The position numbers and the translations under genes are program-made. A stretch of 6,692 bases of DNA from the NCBI GenBank assembly GCA_011043895.1, contig DRBZ01000115.1, positions 1 through 6,692 of the forward strand. The letters run 5' to 3'. This DNA is from Candidatus Cloacimonadota bacterium. GTDB taxonomy: Bacteria; Cloacimonadota; Cloacimonadia; JGIOTU-2. The notes beneath the pieces are model-generated. The model was not told where the DNA came from, did not search any database, and saw nothing but the letters and a program-made list of their open reading frames with translations. Positions 1 through 6,643 of the stretch are shown one piece after another. How positions within the stretch are numbered: the first letter of the stretch is position 1; every line of letters starts with the position of its first letter.

Positions 1-380
1 AAAAATTGCTCTTTTTCTTAGAAAATTATGTGAAAAACCTGCAATTTAAACAATATCTTGTTCCTTGTAATAATCCTTACGCTTAAATCTAATAAAATGA
101 TAATAATCTAATGCTCAAAATAAAGTTTTTCAGGGCTGACTAAATAAATAAAATTGAACCTATGTCTACGAATCACACATCTATTTCTGCTCATTTTCAT
201 TACTGTCTCTGCCATTCCAATAGATTGTCGAAGTCTGATTCGGTTGTGTGAGAACAATGGGAGCACAGATCATCTGCAGATCCAATAAGCCCACCAACGG
301 CATCACCAGAGCCACGTACTGAAGCTCTGCCTAAGCGTTTGGAGCATGAAGAGATAAGTCTAGAATCTCCCACAAGTGAT
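1..380. other. Gene-poor stretch with a GC-richer island and unassigned short frames
   Basis: I can name no gene here. Positions 1-150 are about 24% GC, while 201-350 are about 49% GC by hand count, so the right half has a different composition. On the minus strand a 57-codon frame runs from a GTG at 373 to a TAA at 200-202. That stop overlaps an ATG (200-198) in a TAATG junction, opening a 30-codon basic frame that ends at 108. Neither has a good Shine-Dalgarno. On the plus strand the frame from the ATG at 162 stops at a TGA after 29 codons but stays open beyond it to about 480, running antisense into the 64-aa gene. The block could be a decayed gene, a small-protein locus or a non-coding RNA; the sequence does not decide. 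No T-run terminator for the leftward genes is obvious. Confidence 0.35.
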
Positions 381-575
381 TTATTCTTTATCCTCTACAA
401 CTTCCTCATCCTGTATTTCCACTTCAGTTTCAATCCCTTTTTCAGTTTCCTGAGCATTGAACTTAATCACAATTTTCTTAAATAATTTTATTACTAACTG
501 ACTGATGAAGTAGAAAAGGATCAGAAATGATACACTTTTCAGGAAACTACCCTTTTTTGATTTTTTGTCTTTCAT
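381..575 (-). CDS. Small single-pass membrane protein with basic N-terminus and acidic tail (unknown)
   Basis: A 64-aa protein of unknown function. Residues 2-8 are lysine-rich, residues 11-29 form one hydrophobic helix, residues 30-38 are basic and hydrophobic, and residues 43-64 are strongly acidic, with 11 Asp/Glu. The short hydrophobic stretch has no lipobox or clear cleavage site, so a single membrane anchor is the likeliest reading; the side on which the acidic tail lies is uncertain because both helix flanks are positive. The ATG start at 575 is supported by a strong AGGAG Shine-Dalgarno at 582-586 with a 6-nt spacer, which is the main reason to accept so short a frame. It lies 72 bp downstream of the TPR gene on the same strand and may be its last operon member or have its own promoter. 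I recognise no family; the basic/TM/acidic design recalls small membrane adaptors, which is inference only. Confidence 0.7.
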   Translation of the reverse strand: MKDKKSKKGSFLKSVSFLILFYFISQLVIKLFKKIVIKFNAQETEKGIETEVEIQDEEVVEDKE

Positions 576-581
576 GAAAAA

Positions 582-586
582 CTCCT
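582..586 (-). promoter_or_regulatory. Shine-Dalgarno of the 64-aa membrane protein
   Basis: The minus strand reads AGGAG here, 6 nt before the ATG at 575. It is one of the two clear Shine-Dalgarno sites in the window (the other is at 6483-6488) and decides the start of a gene that could otherwise be dismissed as a chance frame. Confidence 0.7.
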
Positions 587-604
587 GATTCCATTATTGG
601 TTTA

Positions 605-627
605 AAACATGGTACATTTGTATGTTT
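605..627. repeat. AT-rich interrupted dyad between the TPR gene and the 64-aa gene
   Basis: AAACA (605-609) pairs with TGTTT (623-627), and inside that TACA (613-616) pairs with TGTA (619-622), with a TGG bulge between the two segments on one side. It sits in the middle of the 72-bp gap. Stem GC is low and only a short T-run follows on the minus strand, so it is at best a weak terminator. An operator site is another possibility. Chance is a real alternative in DNA this AT-rich. Confidence 0.25.
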
Positions 628-647
628 GTTCAAATATTTATGCAAGT

Positions 648-2435
648 TTATTTCTGAAAATTTTTCAAAGTCAATCGTATCTCAGGAGCAAAAGCACCCT
701 GAGGGTGAGTCAAAAGATATTTTTCATAGTAAAATTTTGCCTGATCGGTTATATTCATCTGTTCATACGCAGATCCCAACCTGAATAAAGCATAATCGCC
801 ATAATTTCCATCCGCGAAGCTTTTTACAATTTTATTGTAAAGATCTGCTGCATCTCTATAATTTCTTCTATCGTATTCATAATCAGCAACCTGGACAAGA
901 ATGAATTCCGTTTTTAAAGAATCCTGTACTGCAATTTCAAGACTGTCAACAGCAGTATTGATCATTTCATTATCCTGAAAGAAAAATCCAGCGATGAGAT
1001 CTTTTGCAGCACCCTGAATTGATAGCGGAGCAAATTTAAGTTGCAATTCATTATTGAAAATTCTGTAGAGTGAAGCAACATCATTCACATAAGGTGATTC
1101 GTAATTAAGCGCGATAAAATCTTTGGAAAGGGTATCGGCACGTGTAAAATTTCCCTGTAAAACTGTGGCTTCCAGCAATTTTAGCTCTGCCAGCGATCGT
1201 AACTCTTGATTATACATACCACTATATAAAATGTCTTGTAAAATATTCTCAACCTCTATAAAATTTTCCTCTCGTAAGTAACTTTCTGCAAGCATAATAG
1301 AAATTTCTGCTTTTTCCCCGCTGGTTCTGCTTAATTCATGAACTCTTACAATTAACTCACGTGCCCTAACAGGATTCTTTCGTTCATATAGCTCAATATA
1401 TGCCATGTTTTTATACGCATTTTTGCTCTGATCCCTTGGAATGTGTACATCTTTTTTATCATATAAATCCATTACTTTTGTATAATGATCATACGCTTGT
1501 TCATGCTCATGAGCTTTGTAGTAAAGATCCCCTATCTTCTGTTCGAGATAGCAAATCGTCTGAAAATCATCTTCATTAACTGTGGACAATATTTTTTTTA
1601 GACATCTAATACTAATATCATATGCGCCCTCCTTCTCACAGAGTTCGGAAAGACGTATAAGGGCATCGTTGCCAAGTTCAGAATACACAGAAAGTGCCTT
1701 CTCATATTTCTTTGCAAGCACTGCTATCTCACCTATCATCTCTTTTAACACTGCAGTTGTATCCACTGCTTGTTTTTGCTCCAGCATGGTGATGATCTCG
1801 CTATATGGAAGATCAAGTCTCTCTAACCTATAACGAACGAATTTGAAAGTACTTTTACTCAAAATTCTCAAATATTCATCCAGAGCATCCTGAAATCGTT
1901 GCTGTAACTGATAAATATATGCTAACTCATGAGCATACATAGTTGGATTATTAGCTAATTCTCTCGCAGAAATATATATGTCTATTGCCTGATCGTAAAG
2001 ATGGTATTTTTGATAAATAGCAGCAACTCGTTTATGTATCGAAAAATTATTTTGAGCAGAAGCGAGCAACTGTTCAGTAACAGCATCTGCCTGTGAGAGT
2101 TTATTTTCCTTTAGCAGCATCTCGATTCTGGTCAGTTGATAGATATAAGGTGGTAGAAAATCTTTTTCTGAATCAAGAATATCATCTAATTTTTCAAATT
2201 GATTAAACCTCAGATATAGATTAACTAATCTGCCCACAATTTGCGAGTTATGGGGAAAATTCTCAAGTAATTGTTTATATAATATTTCTGCTTGCGAGAT
2301 CTGTCCCTGTTGTTCGAACTGAAATCCCTGGCGAAGTTTAACCTGAAGTATTTTTTCATCTTCATTAGCATGGATTAATCCTGTAACAAGGACGAAAAAG
2401 CCGAGTATAATAAACAATAATTTATTGATCTTCAT
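648..2435 (-). CDS. Exported tetratricopeptide-repeat (TPR) protein
   Basis: A 595-aa protein built almost wholly of helical repeats. With the ATG at 2435 it starts with a textbook Sec signal: Lys at 2 and 5, a hydrophobic core at about 6-21, and a probable cleavage after Ala23 (IHA before NE). The reading frame extends five codons upstream to a TTG at 2450, but that adds a charged stretch in front of the signal, so the ATG is preferred; a weak GAAAG at 2444-2448 lies 8 nt before it. TPR-like units are visible at about 33-66, 136-165, 169-199, 298-330, 511-541 and 547-580, with looser helical repeats between. TPR arrays bind proteins; no catalytic motif is seen. It has no lipobox and no C-terminal membrane helix, so a soluble periplasmic protein is expected. 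The start overlaps the end of the DUF4175-like gene by 14 bp, implying translational coupling. Its precise role is unknown; scaffold or partner of the upstream membrane protein is inference. Confidence 0.85.
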   Translation of the reverse strand: MKINKLLFIILGFFVLVTGLIHANEDEKILQVKLRQGFQFEQQGQISQAEILYKQLLENFPHNSQIVGRLVNLYLRFNQFEKLDDILDSEKDFLPPYIYQLTRIEMLLKENKLSQADAVTEQLLASAQNNFSIHKRVAAIYQKYHLYDQAIDIYISARELANNPTMYAHELAYIYQLQQRFQDALDEYLRILSKSTFKFVRYRLERLDLPYSEIITMLEQKQAVDTTAVLKEMIGEIAVLAKKYEKALSVYSELGNDALIRLSELCEKEGAYDISIRCLKKILSTVNEDDFQTICYLEQKIGDLYYKAHEHEQAYDHYTKVMDLYDKKDVHIPRDQSKNAYKNMAYIELYERKNPVRARELIVRVHELSRTSGEKAEISIMLAESYLREENFIEVENILQDILYSGMYNQELRSLAELKLLEATVLQGNFTRADTLSKDFIALNYESPYVNDVASLYRIFNNELQLKFAPLSIQGAAKDLIAGFFFQDNEMINTAVDSLEIAVQDSLKTEFILVQVADYEYDRRNYRDAADLYNKIVKSFADGNYGDYALFRLGSAYEQMNITDQAKFYYEKYLLTHPQGAFAPEIRLTLKNFQK

Positions 2436-5400
2436 TTTGAATACTTTCAAGATATTCTTTTATAAGGCGATGATATTCCTGAGGATAATGCTCATTTATA
2501 TATTTAAGAATGTCTCGAACTTTTGTTGAGTTACTATCTAATTTGAGTGAATCAGGTAGCTCCCAATTTTCCATCTCAGGGATTTCGGATTTTCTTTGTT
2601 TACTAAAATCACGTTCATGTATAGACCGCTGTGCATCAAGCAGACGTGAGAGAATATTATGCTGCTGTTTTATCAGCTTTTCATCTATGATGCCCTTATT
2701 CATACGCTCGAGAACTTCCTTAAGTTCCTGTCTTAATCCTTCAAGATTGCCCATTAATTTCTCAGCTTCGGGAAAATCTCTAAGCATACGTTCGAAATTT
2801 TCCTTTATTTGCTGCTGATTACCTGCAATTCTATCAAGCATTTGACGCTGTTCAGCTGTCAATCTTCCCTGCTGCTGACCTAACATTTGTTCCAGAAGTG
2901 CTTGAGTAAGCATATTCAAGGTTTGTTGCCCCTGCGACATCTGCTGCAGTTGCTGAAGGAGTTGCTGCATACTGCCTCCGGAACTTTGTGGTTGCCTGTT
3001 TGCACTGAGCAAAAGATCAATGATCATCAAATTCATTGCGTTGTAGATTTCCATTTTATCTCGATGAATATTATGATTCCTGTTCTGTGACAGATTATCG
3101 AACATCTGTTCAAATCGATTCATCGTCATTGCAGCATGATGTGGGAAACGAGGATCTATCATCAGTAATATCAGAGGTTCGGAGAAGAAAGTGTTCACAG
3201 CATTCTTTATTCCCTCATATATTACTATCTCCCGATCGAGTATATCATAGGCAGAATATGTTTCATCAAGAAATTTTTCCTGTTTCTCTGAAAAATATAG
3301 TAGAGCATTTAATGTTTTTTTCACCAGTTTCTGATATTCGGACTGGAGAGATGACTGCATCATAGATTGACACATCTTTATTGAATTTTTCAGATCTGAA
3401 AAACTCAGAGAAATATTTTGCTGGGAATTCTGGGCATTTTGGTTATTATTTTCCAATTGCTGTGTTGCTTGTTGTAGCTGCTTACTCAGTTTACTCATTT
3501 TTGCTTGCTGCATTCCCTTTTCAAGCTCATTTGCAGCATTTTTCTCATCATTGTCAGCTAACTTTTTTGCGAGTTCGGCCAAATCTTTACTAAATTTATC
3601 ATATTTCTCACCTATTTCCTTCTGTGATTCCGAGAGGTCGCTCAATTCTTTTTGCTTATCAATCCTTTGTTTTGTCTGTTCATTAAGACCATTCTGAAGT
3701 TTTTCCAGTTCTTCTGCTTGTTGTAGTGCCTTTTGCAATTCTTGTTCAAGTTGAATGCTCTTGAGCATTTTAAGGGTTTGCTCGAGCTTCTTATTGAATT
3801 CTTCCTGTGAGAATTTAAATTGATCCAATGCCCTTTTCATCTGCTCTGGTGATAAATTCTGCATTGCTTCCTGCAGCTTTTTCATTGCCTCTTCAAGCTC
3901 GGGAGTAGCAATTTCCTGCATGAGCTCCTGAATCTGTTTCAATTTTTCGAGAGTCTCCTCAGCAACTGCTTTGTTTTTTTCTATCTGATCAATGAATTCA
4001 CGGTATTCTTCTGCAGTCTCTTCTGCTTTTTGTGCCAGCTCTTTTTGCTTTTCAATGATTTGTTTCAGGCCTTCTTTTTCCTGCCAGTCCAATTCTTCAT
4101 TTTTCAGAAATTTCCTGCGCAATTCATCAAATTTTTCTTTATTCTCTTTTGACTCCTCCAATGACTGAGACATCTCATCCATATTGCCCTGTTGTTCGCG
4201 TTGTATTTCTTCATACAGTTCTTCGATAGACGGAAATTTCAGTAAATAGATCTTCGTTTTTGCTGATTGAGATTCCGGAAAAGTGCAGTTATCATGAACC
4301 TGTAAATAATAAAATATCACATCACCAGGCAGGAGTTCATGATCTGAAACATCAAAAGTCCATTGTCCAGAGAGGGTCGTGAGTTCTGTGGTATCCAGAA
4401 TTGTTTTTTTAAGATACTCTCCATCATTCTTCTTGTAAAGTATCTCTACTTTTTGCACACCGAAATCATCAGATGCAGTAAAATCGATCAACTCCTGCAT
4501 ATTTTGCGCAAGTATCTTATCTTTTCCAGGAAGAATGATCTCAATTTTTGGCGGGAAATCCTCTTCTGCGAAAATAGTACGATCTATGATGTTATTAGTA
4601 TTTCTGAGCACGTCTTTGAGGTAGAAATGATAGGTACCGCTTTGTTCGACAATAAATGAGGTTTCATAGGTATATAATCCGGTTTTTTTCAGCTCCTTTG
4701 ATGATCCGTCGGAGAATACGATTCGAAATTCAGTGAGTTCATTATTGACGGTTATCTCTTCGCGTATAGCAGTTCCTTTTATCGCAATGATTTTCCCTGA
4801 TACATCTTGCTGAGTACGATCCTGGAGTTTTGTATAGTCAGGATAGTCATAGTGCAAAACGAGGTCTTTTATGATCGGTTTTTCCAATACCTTTACCGAA
4901 AATGTGTCCGAGTTTCCATATTCATTTGAGATCGCGTAGTGAAGACTGTCCGTTATAGAATAGATTGTATAGGTATCCTGAGTCAAATTTGCAGTTTTCC
5001 ATCGTCTCTGCTGCTCTATGTGGATTTGAGTCAATAATTCTGGATAGAAGGGTTTTATTGAAATAGTGAGATTACTTCCCTTGAGTAAAGTTACATTACC
5101 AGGTTGAACCTGTATATTTTTTTCATAATGAGGTGCAAAGGATTCTGGCTTATCAAGTACCTTGAATCCTGTAATAACAATCGAAGAGTTTATCAGAAAA
5201 ACTATGCTAAGTGTAACCACACTGAATATAAAAATTCTTAGTGCTTTTATAAGAGAGTTTGCTGGAAAAATCTCAGAATATTGTAATTTCTCAGCTTGCC
5301 TATCTGCATCATCTATTGTCTTGCATATGATCTCATCAGAATATTCATCGCGCAGCACCTGTCTTTCCAGCTCGTAAGCGGAAAGAATAATCTCTGAATT

Positions 5401-5691
5401 TTCTGGATCATGTTTTGCAATCCTTTCTGCAACATGTTCAAGGGACGGAAGCTTGATGAAAAAGCTTATAGTAAAGTAGATAAGAATTCCAGCTGCCAGG
5501 ACATTTTCTATAAGTGAAAGAATGAGAAGTGTTTGATAGTGAGAATAAGAATTTGTAAGTGGATAGACGATGAATGAGAATACGATAAAAAGTAGAATAA
5601 GAATAGAGAAGGTGTATAGAATATGTGCTGTTAACTTTCCTAACAACACCTTGCTGCGAAAGGATTTGAGAATTTTTTTATATTGAATCAT
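2422..5691 (-). CDS. DUF4175-like large membrane protein with periplasmic Ig-like region and coiled coil
   Basis: A 1089-aa protein. Three hydrophobic helices lie at about 23-43, 55-78 and 149-175. The basic N-terminus suggests it starts in the cytoplasm, which places a loop at 80-148 inside and everything after 176 in the periplasm. Residues 190-485 are beta-rich with repeated Ig-like strand patterns, including a segment around 379-420 with PPKIEI and DDFGV motifs. Residues 488-755 are a long Glu/Lys/Gln coiled coil, 765-900 are helical, and 907-961 are rich in Gln and Met. The tail near 1068-1084 (YPQEYHRLIKEYLES) resembles the EYR.LI..Y ending seen in DUF4175-type proteins of Bacteroidota and relatives, where neighbours often include MoxR-type ATPases and von Willebrand-domain Bat proteins. 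Those are absent from this window. Function is unknown. The ATG at 5691 has no Shine-Dalgarno and lies 13 nt beyond the tRNA-Thr CCA; the 3' end overlaps the TPR gene. Family assignment is from memory of architecture, not a search. Confidence 0.8.
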   Translation of the reverse strand: MIQYKKILKSFRSKVLLGKLTAHILYTFSILILLFIVFSFIVYPLTNSYSHYQTLLILSLIENVLAAGILIYFTISFFIKLPSLEHVAERIAKHDPENSEIILSAYELERQVLRDEYSDEIICKTIDDADRQAEKLQYSEIFPANSLIKALRIFIFSVVTLSIVFLINSSIVITGFKVLDKPESFAPHYEKNIQVQPGNVTLLKGSNLTISIKPFYPELLTQIHIEQQRRWKTANLTQDTYTIYSITDSLHYAISNEYGNSDTFSVKVLEKPIIKDLVLHYDYPDYTKLQDRTQQDVSGKIIAIKGTAIREEITVNNELTEFRIVFSDGSSKELKKTGLYTYETSFIVEQSGTYHFYLKDVLRNTNNIIDRTIFAEEDFPPKIEIILPGKDKILAQNMQELIDFTASDDFGVQKVEILYKKNDGEYLKKTILDTTELTTLSGQWTFDVSDHELLPGDVIFYYLQVHDNCTFPESQSAKTKIYLLKFPSIEELYEEIQREQQGNMDEMSQSLEESKENKEKFDELRRKFLKNEELDWQEKEGLKQIIEKQKELAQKAEETAEEYREFIDQIEKNKAVAEETLEKLKQIQELMQEIATPELEEAMKKLQEAMQNLSPEQMKRALDQFKFSQEEFNKKLEQTLKMLKSIQLEQELQKALQQAEELEKLQNGLNEQTKQRIDKQKELSDLSESQKEIGEKYDKFSKDLAELAKKLADNDEKNAANELEKGMQQAKMSKLSKQLQQATQQLENNNQNAQNSQQNISLSFSDLKNSIKMCQSMMQSSLQSEYQKLVKKTLNALLYFSEKQEKFLDETYSAYDILDREIVIYEGIKNAVNTFFSEPLILLMIDPRFPHHAAMTMNRFEQMFDNLSQNRNHNIHRDKMEIYNAMNLMIIDLLLSANRQPQSSGGSMQQLLQQLQQMSQGQQTLNMLTQALLEQMLGQQQGRLTAEQRQMLDRIAGNQQQIKENFERMLRDFPEAEKLMGNLEGLRQELKEVLERMNKGIIDEKLIKQQHNILSRLLDAQRSIHERDFSKQRKSEIPEMENWELPDSLKLDSNSTKVRDILKYINEHYPQEYHRLIKEYLESIQNEDQ

Positions 5692-5695
5692 TCAT
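5678..5695 (-). other. Five-codon AUG frame overlapping the start of the DUF4175-like gene
   Basis: An ATG at 5695 opens a frame of five sense codons ending in TAA at 5678-5680. It overlaps the main start (ATG at 5691) by a +1 shift, so a ribosome that starts at the first AUG would terminate inside the main gene. Neither AUG has a Shine-Dalgarno. It might lower expression of the large protein or simply be a chance AUG; the sequence alone cannot say. Confidence 0.3.
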
Positions 5696-5704
5696 TTATT
5701 TATC

Positions 5705-5780
<76 letters not shown>

Positions 5781-5803
5781 TTATTAACATATTAAACCTG
5801 CGT

Positions 5804-5833
5804 AATATACATACTGTACGCAAAGTAAGTGAA
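5804..5833 (-). promoter_or_regulatory. Possible promoter of the tRNA-Thr unit
   Basis: On the minus strand TATATT (5804-5809, five of six to TATAAT) is preceded at 18 bp by TTCACT (5828-5833, four of six to TTGACA). Transcription would begin about 16 nt before the tRNA 5' end, a normal distance. A perfect TTGACA lies further up at 5855-5860, but no -10 box is correctly spaced from it. The promoter consensus of this organism is unknown, so this is only a candidate. Because no room exists between the tRNA and the next gene, this promoter, if real, would also drive the DUF4175-like and TPR genes. Confidence 0.35.
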
Positions 5834-5937
5834 AAGCAAAGTGGTTGGATTGATTGTCAAGTTTTGGGGCAAATATCAGCCTTCTACAAAGAATCAGAAC
5901 TCTTAACCAGAACTAATCATTGAAAAACATAACCTCT

Positions 5938-6477
5938 CTACTTTACTCCAAACCATGGTTCGCTTTCAAGCACCTGCAAAAAGTATTCCCTGTCTTCCTT
6001 CTTCTCGATCTGTGCTGCAGCATCTTTTGCTTTTTGGTAATATTCTTTCCAGCGTTTATCTCCTTGCATCGCAAGGGCTCTTGCATAGATCTCATACGCA
6101 AATGCCAGATCAAAATCCTTAAAATCAAATTTATTGGTCAGATCCAAACAATTCTGGGCATGATGAAGTGCTGCAACAGGTCGTCCTAATATCGTATAGA
6201 CATTTGCAACCATCCATTCACCTCGCTGTACATTGATGGGTTGTCCCACCATTGCCCAGTGCATAAGCGATGCATGCGCAAGGTTCAGCATGGTCTCATC
6301 CTCTTCTGGAGTTCGGTCTTCTTTTTCAATGAAATCCCATGTTTTATTGAAAAAGTCAACCGCAAATATCTGATGTGCCTGCTCGATTGTATAGGTTTTT
6401 TCCTCTTGCTTCTTTTCACATGAAGCAAATATGATTATTGATACAATCAGAATACCATATAAAAATTTAGATTTCAT
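5938..6477 (-). CDS. Lipoprotein with a conserved, uncharacterised TPR-like domain
   Basis: A 179-aa protein. Residues 1-20 form a lipoprotein signal: Lys at 2 and 4, a hydrophobic core at 5-17, and a FASC lipobox with the acylated Cys at 20 (Phe at -3 is less usual than Leu). Residues 28-179 match, from memory, a family of short proteins annotated as hypothetical in many bacteria. Landmarks are DRTPEED (54-60), AHAS..HW (67-74), VG..IN.QRGEW (77-88), VY..LGR (93-99), ALHHA..CL (103-111), DFDLAFAYE..ARA (121-134) and an EDREYFL...PWFG ending (161-177). The helix pairs look TPR-like; no enzyme signature is seen. The ATG at 6477 has a strong GAGGGG Shine-Dalgarno (6483-6488) with 5 nt spacing. 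The mature protein should be tethered to a membrane facing the periplasm. It lies 157 bp upstream of the tRNA on the same strand, and no terminator hairpin is obvious between them. Function is unknown. Confidence 0.88.
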   Translation of the reverse strand: MKSKFLYGILIVSIIIFASCEKKQEEKTYTIEQAHQIFAVDFFNKTWDFIEKEDRTPEEDETMLNLAHASLMHWAMVGQPINVQRGEWMVANVYTILGRPVAALHHAQNCLDLTNKFDFKDFDLAFAYEIYARALAMQGDKRWKEYYQKAKDAAAQIEKKEDREYFLQVLESEPWFGVK

Positions 6478-6482
6478 GAGTA

Positions 6483-6488
6483 CCCCTC
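6483..6488 (-). promoter_or_regulatory. Shine-Dalgarno of the lipoprotein gene
   Basis: The minus strand reads GAGGGG, 5 nt before the ATG at 6477. It fixes the start ahead of the lipoprotein signal and shows, with the AGGAG at 582-586, that this organism does use Shine-Dalgarno sites. That makes their absence at the large membrane-protein gene meaningful. Confidence 0.7.
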
Positions 6489-6572
6489 AATCTTTGAAAT
6501 GACTTCCATTATGAAAAATATTCTGTCAATAATTGTAGTATAAATGAATGAGAATACCCTCAAATCAAAAAA

Positions 6573-6578
6573 ATTATA
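6573..6578 (-). promoter_or_regulatory. Possible -10 box for the lipoprotein gene
   Basis: A perfect TATAAT occurs on the minus strand, which would give a leader of about 90 nt. No good -35 hexamer lies 16-18 bp upstream. A second candidate, TATACT, is at 6537-6542, also without a clear -35. Both are weak calls in AT-rich DNA. Confidence 0.25.
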
Positions 6579-6623
6579 GAACGCTGATTTGGGAGATTTA
6601 CACTGAAAATAAAACACCCCATT

Positions 6624-6643
6624 ATTTCTGCAAAAGCGGGAAT
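6624..6643. repeat. Decayed copy of a GCGGGAAT-type palindromic repeat
   Basis: ATTTCTGC (6624-6631) faces GCGGGAAT (6636-6643) across an AAAA loop, an 8-bp stem in which two pairs are T-G wobbles on the plus strand and mismatches on the minus. It resembles the dispersed palindromes with an ATTCCCGC/GCGGGAAT core found in many bacterial genomes. The minus-strand translation through it (DSRFCRNNG) looks like a damaged form of the DSRxRGNDG peptide such repeats typically yield. It is flanked by exact 11-bp direct repeats at 6604-6614 and 6665-6675. Confidence 0.5.

Noticed and set aside
272..281. Perfect 10-bp palindrome ATCTGCAGAT
   Set aside because: Several 10-bp palindromes are expected by chance in a window of this size, and no second copy or context supports function.
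1582..1833. An 83-codon plus-strand frame inside the TPR gene
   Set aside because: Antisense to well-formed TPR repeats; Ser/Phe-rich composition is typical of a shadow frame.
2510..5377. Seven plus-strand frames of 67-109 codons lying inside the DUF4175-like gene
   Set aside because: They are antisense to a long, clearly coding frame and have no family resemblance or supporting ribosome sites.
5855..5860. A perfect TTGACA on the minus strand upstream of the tRNA
   Set aside because: The hexamer 17 bp downstream is GCTTTT, and no acceptable -10 lies at 16-18 bp, so it is not called as a promoter.
5920..6423. Plus- and minus-strand frames of 60-89 codons overlapping the lipoprotein gene
   Set aside because: The lipoprotein frame has a strong Shine-Dalgarno, a signal peptide and conserved motifs; the others do not.
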